Assembly: GCA_022478985.1 (NCBI GenBank) | Contig: JAKSZP010010632.1 | Span: forward strand, 62,001-126,000 | Direction: 5' to 3' | Length of the DNA: 64,000 bases | Source: Massospora cicadina | Lineage: Eukaryota; Entomophthoromycota; Entomophthoromycetes; Entomophthorales; Entomophthoraceae | Part shown: positions 1-10,148 of the stretch, in pieces | How the letters are laid out: every line of letters begins with the position of its first letter | How positions within the stretch are numbered: position 1 is the first letter of the stretch | Position numbers and translations under genes: made by a program | The notes under the pieces: generated by a model | Database searches by the model: none | What the model was told of the DNA's origin: nothing | The model's input: only the letters and a program-made list of their open reading frames with translations

Positions 1-118
1 AGGAGTTTGCTCTCCTCCAAAGCCTAGTGGCTTCATCTGACCCCACCACCATCTCTTTGGTATCACTGGATTCATCCACAACTACCAATAAAGAGAACTC
101 CACTTACTTCTTAAACCC

Positions 119-328
119 ATGAATATTAGTGTTGGGTCTCATCATGTCTTCTTTGAGGCCCTGGTGGACACTGGAGCCGCGGTAAATTTTATGAGTGTAG
201 AACAGTCCTGGCAATTGGAACTTGCCATGGATGCAGGCCCTTTGGTGATGGTTTCATCATCAGCTTCCCAAACCTCATACCTAGTACGTCACCCAGTCAC
301 TTTTTCAATACACCAATTCAGCTTCTGA
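119..328 (+). pseudogene. Ty3 copy 1 aspartic protease remnant
   Basis: The segment keeps the retropepsin active-site motif DTGA in the context LVDTGAAVNFMS, about 17 residues into the open frame. In the family this protease cuts Gag-Pol inside virus-like particles. The frame closes at 328, and the sequence up to the RT start at 638 has several stops, so the enzyme cannot be made intact. Identity rests on the DTG motif and its place upstream of RT. Confidence 0.7.
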
Positions 329-637
329 GATTGCTTTTTGGCCATGCCAAACTTGGTGTTTCCAGTGATCTTAGGAGTGGGATGGTGGCGCCAACAACAT
401 GTCAAAATCCACCTGGAGTCTAACACACTGTAATTCACTAATGATCAACTGGAGTGTGGTTTCCCCCTAGTTGACACTATTAAGAAAGCTCAAGGTTGCA
501 GTTCTATAATGCCCCTCATCTTCCCTACGGGCATACCATCCAATTTTCTAAAGGTGTTGATGTGCTATCAACGCATTTTTGACTCAGAAAAGGCAGATCA
601 CCTTCCTAAGCACACTAGGTTCAATTGTGGGTTTTGA

Positions 638-1329
638 ATGACCGTGGAGTTGGTGAATATCAACTGCCCGTTGTATCCCCACACAGCAGAGGAGGAGGCC
701 GCCCTTAACACCTGGTTGTATAATATGTTGAGAAAAGGGTGGATGTTCAAGGAGACCTCTCCCGTTGCATCTCCCATCGTCTTCACTAAAAAAGCCAATG
801 GTTTTCTCCGCCCCTGTGTGGACTATGGACACCTTAATAAAATCACAGTTTTTGATACCTACCCCCTGCCTTTAAAACCAACGATAAGCCAAGCAATCGC
901 CAAATTTTAGGTGTTTTTTAAGCTGGATCTTGTTAATGCGTTCAACCAAATTTGGGTGATGGAAGGGCAAGAATGGTTAACAGCAATACAGACAAAGCAG
1001 GGCATTTTCCAATTCCGTGTGATGCCCTTTGGGCTGAAGAACTCTCCCACTACATTTCAACGCATGACTGATAATGTACTGGGTGACCTCGGTTTACCTG
1101 TGCAGTAGCATATATTGCTAACATTTTGGTTCACTCCCTGACTCCTGAACAACACGCTACTGACCTGGAAGCAGTTGTGGCCGCCTTACATAAGGCAGGT
1201 TTGTTCGTCAAGCCTTCCAAGTGTGAGTTCTATAAGGAGGAGGTTACATTCCTTGAAACCTCATCCTTAAAGATGGTTTCACAATCCCTCCCAATAAGTT
1301 GGATGCTATCCAGGAATGGCCAACCCTGA
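638..1329 (+). pseudogene. Ty3 copy 1 reverse transcriptase remnant
   Basis: RT palm and finger blocks are readable across three short frames: RPCVDYGHLNKITV near 810-850, KLDLVNAFNQIWV near 920-955, and FRVMPFGLKNSPTTFQ near 1015-1060. The catalytic box expected as YMDD (present in copy 3) reads Y-I-A-N near 1110-1125, so both aspartates are lost. In-frame stops at about 908 and 1106 separate the pieces. This is a dead RT; the assignment is secure from the ordered motifs. Confidence 0.85.
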
Positions 1330-1379
1330 CTACCCATAAACAACTACAGAGTTTCTTGGAAACCATCATTCTCTTAAAA

Positions 1380-1910
1380 AAGTTCTCCCCCACACTTTCA
1401 AAGCTCGCGGCCCCACTTCACCCCCTTACAGGGAAAAACGTACCATTTTGATGGATGGACAAATGCCAACAGGCGTTTGAATCAATTAGAGAGGCGTTTA
1501 TATCCCCTCCCATTTTGAGACATGCTGATCCCACCAAGCCATATATATCATTACATGCAACATGTCATCAGTAGCTGTTGAAGCGGTGTTGCTCCAAGAG
1601 CACAATGGCTTGGAACACCCAGTCGCCTACTTTTCCCAAAGTTCACCTCTACAGAGCAGCCTTGGGCTATTTATGACAAGAAGTTGGCAGCCGTTGCATG
1701 GGCCCTAACTCATTAAAGGTACCTGTTACAGGGTGCCCAACATGAATTAACAGTTTGCATGGATCACCAGGCCCTGTTGTACTTTCATAAACCCCAAAAA
1801 TCGGCACATTGTCAAGCTCAAACCTATTGGGACCTGTGCTATTTCAACTTCAAATATGAATTATAAAAGGTGCACTAAATGTACTTCCCGATTTTCTCAG
1901 CCACAGCCCC
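1380..1910 (+). pseudogene. Ty3 copy 1 RT thumb / RNase H remnant
   Basis: Scattered conserved pieces in shifting frames follow the RT. They include the stretch before RNase H (SFLE, then KFSP near 1380), HPVAYFSQ near 1615-1640 and a region matching the copy 3 RNase H segment that reads EHPVGYFSRK. No continuous frame remains. The position between RT and integrase and the similarity to copy 3 support the call. It is non-functional. Confidence 0.6.
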
Positions 1911-2183
1911 ACCCACAGCTCTGCGGATCCAGAGGAAGTGGATCTCGTTACTGTTATTCCTACCACCCAAATCCTGTTGATTGTTCCCCTGTCGTTTCTT
2001 CCATCACTCTGGCCCCCAACGCTCCTGTTAGTTGCTCAGGTCTTAGCCAGTCAAATGGGCTGACCTGAGGGCATGGAGTTGATCGAGCAGTTATCTCATC
2101 AGAAGCATAAACGCTCCCTATACTCACTGAAGGAGAGTCTTATATATTTTAGATCTCGCGTTTGGGTTCCCCCTCTCCTTCTG

Positions 2184-3155
2184 AACTGAGGTATTTCGCG
2201 CACATTATGATCCCCCCACTGTTGGTCACTCTGGTTTTGAGAAATGCATTGATTTGATCAAATGGACCTACAATTGAGCAGATTTGACAAAAGAAATTCC
2301 AGCCTAGATTGCCAATTGTGTTACTTGTGCCAGGACCAAGTCATATTGTTCTGGAAAAAAAAGCCTCCTGCACCCCTTACAGCAGGTGGAGGGCCCATGG
2401 ACATTGGTGTCTGTGGACTTTATCATCGAGCTCCCCTGTTCTAAGGGGTTCACAGCAGTGATGGTAGTGGTGGATTGCTTCACGAAATTTTCCCTTTTTA
2501 TACCTTGTACTTCTGTGATTACATCAGAAGAGACTGCCCGCCTTTTCGTACACCATGTATTTTTGATGTTTGGTCTCCCCAGGAGATCATCAGTGACTGT
2601 GGCTCCCAGTTCACCACGCGGTTTTGGAGTGAACTCCTATTGATCCTGAAAATATCCCCCTGTCGCTCTATGGTGTATCATCCTCAGTCTGATGGCCAGA
2701 CCGAGTGGGTCAATCAAGTTCTTGAACAGTACCTGCGTTGCTATACTGCAGCTGCGCAGGATACTTGTGCTGATGACCTTCCTCTTGCCAAATTTGCTTA
2801 CAATAATGGGACCCACGCGTCCACGGGGTTTTCCCCCTACAAAGCAACATTGGGTTATAATCCTTCATTTTTTGTTGAACTATGCTTGCAGCCTGAGGTT
2901 CAAGCTGCCGCGGACCAAGCTGCTCATATCAGATTGACTCAAGCTTTAGTGCGGGAGCACCTTACCAAAGCCATCGATGACTACAAACAGTTTGCATATT
3001 GTAAGCATCTTCTGGGTCACAAGTTTATGGTGGGCTCCTACATTATGCTCGACACCTGTCACTCAAAGATCCAGGCCCCTTCCCATAAATTTGCCAGTAA
3101 ACGCTCAGGTCCCCATTTGGTGGGGAGGTATTGGGTAACGGGGCATTCCAACTGA
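2184..3155 (+). pseudogene. Ty3 copy 1 integrase remnant
   Basis: An HHCC-type zinc-binding N-terminus is visible (H-Y-D and VGHSG near 2200-2230, then CVTC near 2315). The DDE core follows: SVDFI near 2410, SDCGSQF near 2592-2610, and SDGQTEWVNQ near 2687-2715 with the glutamate. A frameshift near 2580 splits the core. The 226-residue frame from 2475 to 3155 carries most of the core and C-terminal region, ending near the GPY-type module (SGPHLVG). Stops between 2250 and 2390 disable it. Copy 3 has the same order. Confidence 0.85.
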
Positions 3156-3258
3156 AGCTCCCCATGCATTGGAAGAAGCACCCTGTTTTCCATGTTTCCC
3201 AGCTTTCGCCCTTAAAGGATTCAATTCCCACGGAACTGGAACTGATCATCATCAAAAA

Positions 3259-3348
3259 TGAGGAAGAGGCTAAGGTAGAGGCTATCCTGGCATCCAGAAA
3301 TTGAGATGTTCCATCCAATATCTCGTGGCCTGGAAAGGGTATCTGGCC
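3259..3348 (+). pseudogene. Chromodomain of Ty3 copy 1, first half
   Basis: Read in shifted frames, this encodes EAKVEAILASRN followed by AWKGY-like residues near 3328-3345. It matches the copy 3 chromodomain (VEDIVASC, then LVSWKGFDAAENSW). The domain is cut at the TA at 3349-3350 by the mariner-derived insertion, and the rest of the chromodomain resumes at 8982. Chromodomains of this element group direct integration to chromatin; here the gene is broken. Confidence 0.75.
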
Positions 3349-3622
3349 TACACAGTGCATTCAAAAAGTTCTGGGACTAACGTTTTAAAGACACAACTTT
3401 ACAATTAAATAAACTTTCTTTTATCATAATTTAACATATAACCTTTCCCTCTCTATACATCTTTATATTTTATTTAATTGAGTTAAGCTGACCAGGGGAC
3501 AGACATTACCGAATATATGTGAAACTAAGAGAATAACTAAGAAATATAAAAATTGGGCACCCCAGGGTACTCAAGTTACCCCTGTTGCCAGCGGGACTGC
3601 CAGGTATGAGGAGGTTGGTATA

Positions 3623-4857
3623 CTACTCTGAGGGGGTTTCCCCTGCTATGGAGCAGGTGTGAAGGAAAGGGTCTGTGTGGAGGAACCAGAGTGGGAACCA
3701 TGATTCTATGAGCGCTTTTTGTCTTGGTCTCATATATCCATAGAGCCAGGCTTGGAAGTGCTCTAGTAAGTGGACATGGAATCTGTTAATAATCCCATGA
3801 ATGGTTGGGACCGTGCCCTTGAACGCATCTAGTGCAATTATGTGTATTGTCCACATTGCAATGGGTATTATTAGGGAGCGGAGGGTAGATGGGATTGGTG
3901 ACTCGATCTGGAGCGCTAAGATACTCTTTGATATTGAGAATTCCTGTTTGTTTTGAATCTTGAGCAGGCGTGCAACTTCCTGCCATATAGATTTGGTTGG
4001 GGGCATGTTTCTAGGCGGTGATGTAGGGATCCCTCCCCTCCACATACTGCACATGTTTTGTGGAGGGAGTTGGAACGGTCCGCCGTCCTATAGGTCCTTC
4101 TCAGACAGCGCCAGGCGTTTGCTCTTATCCTTGGCTGTAGGAGTGGGTAGTGAGTCATTTTCCACATTGCCTTCTGTGTGGTTAAATCATAGGGAATGTC
4201 CAGCATATCTAGGTATTCTATCCTAGCTATGCTTGGGGTTGTTGCGAGCATATCCCTCTGGGGGTGGTTTTCTGGGTTTCTTAATTTTAATTGGGGGCTG
4301 GGTCGTCCCCTTCCCTGTATAGTACCCATGTTCTCTATGGTCCATCCCATATGGCGGATAGTTCAGAGGATATGTTTGAAATGAGGGGAGGTTCCATGCG
4401 GACCCGTTGCAGTAGGGTGCTTGGCAAGGTATGAAAGTAGTCTAGGTGGACTATGTGGGTTGGTTAATTTGAGCGCCTGTGCAAAGTTAGTCCTTGCTGC
4501 TCTGGACCAATGTTGTTGCGGGAGGTCTGGAGCAAGGATTTCCTTTATCTAGGTACCTAGGATGTGATTGGCATGGCTCTCAAAATCTATTAGTCCCATG
4601 CCTCCGCTTGAGCGTGGACCAAATAGTATTTCCATCTGTATAGCAGGGTGAGAGCCAGGCCACAGCCAGCCCTGGATAAGCGCGCGAATTGAGGTTATAA
4701 AGGTAGGTGAGAGGGCTATCGCATGGGCCTGGTACCACAGTATTGGGAGGATGAGCGAGTTAGCAACTGTAACTCGTCCTGTTAGTCCTGGGGTTCTTTC
4801 CTTGAGGGAGGCGACGCGTTTGGATACCCGTTGTAACAGGTTACTTTCCATTGTCAC
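3623..4857 (-). pseudogene. LINE-1 ORF2 C-terminal region with zinc knuckle
   Basis: Frames 4549-4857, 3916-4350 and 3623-4054 match LINE-2 and LINE-3. A C-x2-C-x7-H-x4-C knuckle is visible as CAVCGGEGSLHHRLETCP near 4020-4075. The end of ORF2 lies near 3560-3620. In L1-like elements this region follows the RT and binds nucleic acid. The frames overlap out of phase, so the gene is broken. Confidence 0.75.
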
Positions 4858-4896
4858 ATTAGCATATCCCCCTGATTCTAGCCAGATTCCAAGGTG

Positions 4897-5664
4897 TCAG
4901 ACAGGAGTGGTGGTGGGAAGTGTTGCAAAGGGTAAAATAATTGGGTTTTTTCTTCGAGTGTTGGTGTGAGGTTCTGATGTTGTGGCCCAATTGTTTGTGT
5001 ATTTGCCTAAGAGGATGATTTCTGTCTTCCTTTTGTTGAGTGATGCATTGCTCACCTTGGAGTATTCCTCTAGAGTGTGTTCCAGCTGTCGGGAATCTTC
5101 ATTGTTTGCTATACCTGCTACGCAGTCATCTGCAAAGGCCAGTATCTTGACTGTTGGTTGTCCTTGTGCGGTTATCCCCATGAGATGTGAGTCAGTTACT
5201 CAGAGGAGCGGGTCAAAGCTGAAATTGTATAGCAGTGGGCTAAGGGGATCCCCTTGTTTGAGCCCTCTGTGTGGTTTGATATTGTTTGTTAGGAATCCAG
5301 GGCCGCATACAGCCATGGTTGCAAATTCTGTTAGGAGCATCGCCTTTTTTATGAATCTTGGTGGGAGATTGAAGGCATGTAGACATTCTTTTAGGTATGG
5401 CCAGCTAACACGGTCATACGCCTTTTCCTGATCCAAGAAGACCAGGTTACCAGTTGCTTTGGATTGGCAAATGTTTGCAACAGGGTGTATGTTGTTCCAG
5501 ATTGAACGCCCTGGTATAAACTCAAACTGGTTAGGTGATAGGACGTCAGATGCAATTGCGCCTAATCTAGCTGCTAGGATTTTTGTTAGAATTTTTGTGT
5601 CAGTGTTGGAGAGTGCAATTGGGTGCCAGTTGGCCAGGTCCAACTTGTCACCCTTTTTATACAA
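4897..5664 (-). pseudogene. LINE-1 reverse transcriptase core
   Basis: The 154-residue frame 5200-5664 holds KKGDKLDLANWHPIALSNTD, NQFEFIPGRSIW, FLDQEKAYDRVSW and GLKQGDPLSPLLYNF, the ordered L1-type RT motifs. After a break near 5185, frame 4897-5181 has ILAFADDCVAG, the catalytic F-A-D-D box with both aspartates. Upstream frames 4549-4857 and 3916-4350 carry the thumb and C-terminus. The RT would copy LINE RNA at the nicked target. Frameshifts interrupt it, but the motifs are well kept. Confidence 0.88.
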
Positions 5665-5903
5665 GGTTATAACATAGGATTCATGGCCTCCTGGTAACAG
5701 GCGTGTTTACAACAAACTCTGGTTAATTGACGCCAATAGGAGGGGGCGATTTGTTGAAAATATTTTAAGTAAAATTTGTAGGGTATCCCATCAGGCCCTG
5801 GGCATTTCCTACGTGTTGCACCGCGAATTGTTTCCCAAAGCTCCTCCCGTGTGATAAGGGATAGTATATTGTAATTTGGTGGTGTACTTTGTATCTTGGC
5901 AGT

Positions 5904-6450
5904 TTATATAAATTCTTCAATTTTTTGTGGATCTGTTGGCATATCGCGATATAATTCAGTGTAATAGCGGTGTACTTCCGCCTTGACCTCCTCAGGGTCA
6001 GTTGCCATGGTGCCGTTGGTTTTGCGGACCTGTGTGCACGTGGGCTGTTTTTTGCAGGAGTGGAATTGGCGGAAAAAGTATGTCAAACAGGTTTCGCCTT
6101 CCTTTATGAACTTACCTTTGTTTGATACTTTGATTCTGTGTTGGTGTTCAAAGATGAGATTGTTAAGTCAGGCTGAAATTTCTGCCCATTTGCGTCCCCA
6201 ATTAGGGCTATAGCCAGATCTCGGAGTATTTATTTCCAGGTGGTCTAGTTCCGCCAAGGTACGCTTGATTGTGGCTGTGTCCGCGGTGTACTTGCATGAT
6301 GTAATATGTTGGGTTTTGTTAATTAAATCCTTTTTGAAATTTTCCCATGTTCTGATGGGATCCAAAGTGAATGAGGTTGTAAATTCTGGGTTCATAGCCT
6401 TGTTTTCAACCCAATCAGATATCTCAGGCAATTTTATATTTTCTGGGTGA
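5904..6450 (-). pseudogene. LINE-1 ORF2 linker between endonuclease and RT
   Basis: Two short frames (6168-6431 and 5904-6086) match the same region in LINE-3 and LINE-2: a W-E-N-F-K-K-D block, LAELDHLEINTPRSGYSP, then YFFRQFHSCKKQPTCTQVRK. They lie between the endonuclease and RT domains. No catalytic function is assigned to this region. The frames are separated by stops. Confidence 0.7.
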
Positions 6451-6916
6451 AGCTTCTCTAAGGCGACACCTGTGTGTGGGATTGGGTTGGTGCTAACTGC
6501 ACCTTAACTTATTGGTGATCAGAAAAATTGATCTTTTTGTTGTAAATTTGGAGATTCTTGAGTGGTGGGATTGTGGGATGAGGATGTGGTCAATATGACT
6601 CATCAATATGAGCAGTCCCTCACATATGTTAGGTCTTGTCATATGGGAAAGGATTGGTTAATTGGGGGGAAGAGCATCTTGTAAGCCAAGAGATGCCTTC
6701 ATTGTGCAATATTCAATGTGTCCAGGTGGGTATCCCCTTGGATTAGGCCATCGATCTGTATTGGGGTTATCCCAGCAGTTGAAATTGCCTAACATGATGA
6801 TATCTGGTGGGAGGGTGAGGGTAGAAATTTTTTTCAAAAAAATTTTCTCTCAGTTGCAGTGCACGGTGCATAGATACATGCTAACAAAATTATTTCATCT
6901 TGGCATGTGATTGTTG

Positions 6917-7639
6917 CTACCAGGACTCACCATGCAAGTGTAATGATGAATTTGTAATTTTAAATTTTTTGTTGTTATGGACTATCACCCCACAGTGAGA
7001 CGTCCATACTGATTGTGATGGTGCGACCCTGGTTGACCAGGATTCTTCTTCCCCCTGTAGGCAGTGGGTTTCTTGGATGGCCATGCTCTGCATCTGTACT
7101 CCAACTCTTTCACTGCCATTGTTGGTTCCCTTGATCTGACCCAATGATTCAAGGGAATTGCGGTTTTTTGCATTTGCGTCAACTTTTCCTGCACAGGTCT
7201 TATGTTGATTTGATGCAGGTTGTTGATTAGATTTTATATTTTTGAGGTTCAACTTTGTTGCATTGTGCACCACATTTTCACCCAAATTTCGGTTGCATTG
7301 TTCCTCAGTATGTGCATGACTGATGACGCTTTGTGGCTCAGTCTGGTTACTGTGAAAATTTTCGACCTGGGCATATTGTTCTGATTGGTTGGTTTGGCGA
7401 ATATCTGAAATATCCTCCTGAATTTGTCCGTGGTTAATGGCGGATTCCGCGTGTGCCGCCGCTTCAGCCGCTGATCTCTTGTGGGCTTTTTGTTCTGCTT
7501 TACGCTGTTTACTTGTAACTGGGTCTACAATGGAGTATAGTCCATCTTCACCCCAGCGGAATGGGTAGTGGCCATCAGTCATTTTGGCAAAGTTTTCATT
7601 ATCTTTGTCCATAGCTTCTTCACAAAAATAATTTTCCAT
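6917..7639 (-). pseudogene. LINE-1 ORF1 tail fused to endonuclease fragment
   Basis: A single 240-residue open frame begins with the ORF1 tail (charged, Gln/Asn/His-rich, residues 1-180). It passes directly into apurinic-type endonuclease sequence: SMAIQETHCLQGEEESW, then SHCGVIVHNNKKFKI. In LINE-3 the endonuclease starts separately with MGETFTLGTLNIAELK and about 35 more residues before the ILAIQESHC block. Those residues are missing here, so a deletion has joined the two ORFs. The fusion is probably accidental. Confidence 0.7.
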
Positions 7640-8470
7640 TAAGCCCTCTTTTACAGGGCATGCGTGTTCCTTGTGGCCCAGTGAGCCACAGTGGTTGCAA
7701 ATGGGTGGTGCACGTTTTGGTGTAACTCAGAATGCAGCCAATTGGCCCCCATCTGCGAAGTGAAATTCTGCTGTGCGGGGAATTCTGGATAAATCCTCTT
7801 CCACTTCTGGGAAGGGGTTGATTACAGCAATAGCTTTGCCCGTGCACAGGTCAGGCATTAAGCGAAATCACTGTAATTCAAGTTGTTGGATTTCTCTGTA
7901 GGCCACAAGACCTTTGGAGAGCTCCTCCTTGATTACCTTATGAGGAAGGTTAATGGGGAGCGAGTCAAAGGAGATGAACAAAGTTTTTGCTTTGTTCCAT
8001 CTGGTGCACGTGGTACACACAATTTTTGCCCTCAGGGAGGGCAATTTCCACGCAGATTTTTGCTGCGGCATTGGCTTCATCAGCTGTTTCAAATTCAATA
8101 TCAATCCAGCCATGGCCATGTTGTTGGTGGCTACATACACCGTGTGAGGAAAAGTGAGGGCTGTGCCTCACATGTTTTCTCCCACAGGGTCAGTGACTCA
8201 TCCCCAAGGAAGAGTCTGATCCCGTGTTCCACCTTTGACAAAGGTTGGTTGAATTGAATGTACATGTATTGCACGTGATTTACAGTAAATACCATAAACC
8301 CAGATGGCGTCTGAGTTTTCAATTTTTTTATGGCTTGGGTTCCTGGTCCCCTCCAGGGCGTTTCTTGCCCTTAGTTGCACCGTTAAGCGCACCACTTGCC
8401 GCGACACTCGCCCATGTTGTATTATTTTTGTTATTATAGTCGCCCATCTTTCCTGTGTGTGATTATCCAA
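7620..8470 (-). pseudogene. LINE-1 ORF1 (RNA-binding protein) remnant
   Basis: Overlapping short frames encode blocks that match LINE-3 ORF1: WIDIEFETADEANAAAK, a W-x-K-x-x-N-x-F-L-x-F-D-x-LP block near 7990-8010, and ELSKGLVAYREIQQLELQ near 7870-7930. The LINE-3 counterpart continues to a CCHC zinc knuckle, which here lies in a frame-shifted stretch near 7690-7720. ORF1 proteins of this class bind the LINE RNA. Several frameshifts make this copy non-coding. Confidence 0.7.
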
Positions 8471-8680
8471 ATTTGCTGTTCAAATCAAATCGTAGTAACT
8501 AAAGTGATTGTTATGAGAAAGAAAAGCTGTTGTTCTTTACATATTTATATTGCTAAAACAATTGTTAAAAGGTATGCACATAGTTCCTATTTTGTATAAT
8601 CATGTTTAAACCAGCTATCATATTCTTCTGAATTGTCTCTACTTTATCGAAAGGATGAACTTCAGTGCCACCTTCAGATT

Positions 8681-8729
8681 AGAGAACTGAAAGAAGTCAG
8701 ACAGAGCCAAATCTGGTGAATAGAGTGGA
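8681..8729 (-). pseudogene. Mariner transposase C-terminal fragment
   Basis: The minus strand translates to PLYSPDLALSDFFQFS. This matches the SPDLAPSD block that holds the third catalytic aspartate of mariner DD34D transposases. It sits in the loop of the palindromic element, so the element is an inverted-duplication derivative of a mariner 3' end. No other part of a transposase is present, and the element is non-autonomous. Confidence 0.7.
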
Positions 8730-8981
8730 TAATTATAATCTGAAGGTGGCACTGAAGGTTCATCCTTTGATAAAGTAGAGACAATTCAGAAGAATGTGAC
8801 AGCTGGTTTAAACATGGTTATACAATTTAGGAACTATGTGCATAACTTTTAACAATTGTTTTACAATATAAATATGTATAGAGATGGAAAGTTGTATGTT
8901 AAATTATGATAAAAAGTTTATTTATTTGTAAAGTTGTGTCTTTAAAACGTTAGTCCCAGAACTTTTTGAATGCACTGTGTA

Positions 8982-9192
8982 TGAGAACAGTTGGGTCAAG
9001 GCGCGCAATTGCGCGAATTGCATATACCTAGTCAAAGCATTCCACATATCCCACCCCAAGGCTCGCGTCCCCCCCCCCAAAAAAAAAACTGGCAATGGTA
9101 ATGGCGATCAAGTTACCCAAGGCGCACAAGAATGTGGCTCTTGTACAGTTTCCCAGTGGTGGGGCCCTTCCCTTGGAAAAAGGAAAGGGTAA
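8982..9192 (+). pseudogene. Chromodomain of Ty3 copy 1, second half, and C-tail
   Basis: The sequence right after the mariner TA encodes ENSWVKARNC and LVKAFHISHPKARV, matching the second half of the copy 3 chromodomain (ENSWVPAHDC, LIKAFHKRF). It then runs as a Lys/Gly/Gln-rich tail to a stop at 9190. A homopolymer tract of C then A at 9070-9089 lies inside. Together with 3259-3348 it rebuilds one chromodomain, which shows where the insertion landed. Confidence 0.75.
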
Positions 9193-10080
9193 TGTAAGTC
9201 CTGGGGAACATCCATTGGGCATCAATCAAGCCATTTTCCATCCCTGAGCAAGAAGGTACTGAAGAGGATGGCCATACCCCTCGTTACTCAGGGTGATCTC
9301 ACTCACATGGTAGACGAGCGCTGGGTAACAGCCCTTCCACTTCAGATCCCACTTCTGGTACCCACACTCTCCTCAGCAGAACTGCTACAAGGAATCAGTG
9401 AAATCTGCGCCAAGATCACTGAAATGAAATTGATTGTAACTAAGTTGAGTGGCAATCAGCCCAATGCTTGGATTTCAAATGATCAAAAAGGTATGAAGAC
9501 TGATCTATCGGCTAGAATACCAATAGTTGTGATTTGGTTAACATGACAATCAGAAAAATTTCCCCTCCCAAATCCGTTGGGCACCATCCCCAATGGGCAG
9601 GTAATAGCATCAGACACCATTGATGAGGTGTTGAAGCTTCCTGCTGGCAAATCGGGTGTTGCTCCTGATGCAATGCCACTGACCAAACAAATGGCCAGCG
9701 ACTGAGCATGGGTGGGTTGGGCGTCCTGAACCCATTCCCAACCAAATGGGTCCACCCCTATGTGGGGTGTCCTTGGGGGATTCCCACCACTCGTTGGGCC
9801 AAACGCCATCATGCCAACTGTTGGAAACATAGCTGAGCCTTGGTTTGTACGTTCAAGGTTGAACTGACAGCAACTCAGCCCACCGCTGAATTTTTCAATG
9901 TCAGTTCCCAGGGAACTACCCGCCCATTCCCAAATAATTCGCTGGTTAGATCAAACTTGCAGGACCCAATCCTGGCTTGGTTTCCCTCCAAATTGACAAC
10001 TATTTAATCATTCATATTGCACTGAGGTAATTGTTGGTTTATTTTCTTCCTTAAATTTTCCATTAAAACAACCTCCCCCA
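9193..10080 (+). repeat. Candidate 3' LTR of Ty3 copy 1 (uncertain)
   Basis: The sequence begins TGTAAGTCC directly after the purine tract, as an LTR would, and copy 3 has an LTR of about 840 bp at the equivalent position. I cannot see a second copy or clear similarity to the copy 3 LTR, and the right end is not defined. The short frames inside are not recognisable. It could instead be the 5' part of the ORF1-only retroposon that follows. Confidence 0.35.
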
Positions 10081-10148
10081 AAATTCAGTTTTTATATGTT
10101 GAAAATTAAGCCGCCTTATCTGCCGACGCTCTTGTACCCCTGAAGTTA

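Larger units (their letters stand above)
3473..8537 (-). mobile_element. LINE-1, L1-like non-LTR retrotransposon
   Basis: The order on the minus strand is 5' UTR, ORF1, endonuclease, RT, C-terminal zinc knuckle, then a 3' tail containing gtctgtcccctggtcagctt and an AAATAAAA-rich end. Imperfect target duplications of about 16 bp flank it: tacatctttatatttta at 3456-3472 and tacatatttatattgcta from 8538. The palindrome's other arm shows the unoccupied site. Length is about 5065 bp against about 5290 bp for LINE-2 and LINE-3; much of the deficit is explained by a deletion at the ORF1/ORF2 junction. Confidence 0.88.
3351..8979. mobile_element. Palindromic mariner-derived element (interrupted by LINE-1)
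   Basis: Both ends carry the same inverted terminal sequence, beginning cacagtgcattcaaaaag on the left and as its reverse complement on the right. Each end is flanked by TA (3349-3350 and 8980-8981), the Tc1/mariner target duplication. The inverted match runs inward far beyond a usual terminal repeat: 3351-3472 plus about 8538-8680 pairs with 8740-8979. After removing LINE-1 the element is about 550 bp and nearly a full palindrome around a short loop. The loop (8681-8729, minus) keeps a mariner transposase signature. Confidence 0.85.
1..9192 (+). mobile_element. Ty3/gypsy chromovirus copy 1, decayed and interrupted
   Basis: Protease, RT, RNase H, integrase and chromodomain remnants follow one another in Ty3/gypsy order on the plus strand, with many stops and frameshifts. 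The element enters from beyond the left edge, so its 5' LTR and gag are not visible. Its chromodomain is split by the 3351-8979 insertion: the part ending near 3348 resumes at 8982. A purine-rich run ending in aaagggtaa at 9192, followed by TG, is placed like a polypurine tract before a 3' LTR. The closest relative in the window is Ty3 copy 3 (46232-52169). Confidence 0.85.

Noticed and set aside
8382..8599. Additional plus-strand frames over the LINE-1 5' end
   Set aside because: They span the LINE-1 5' end and its target duplication and have low-complexity composition.
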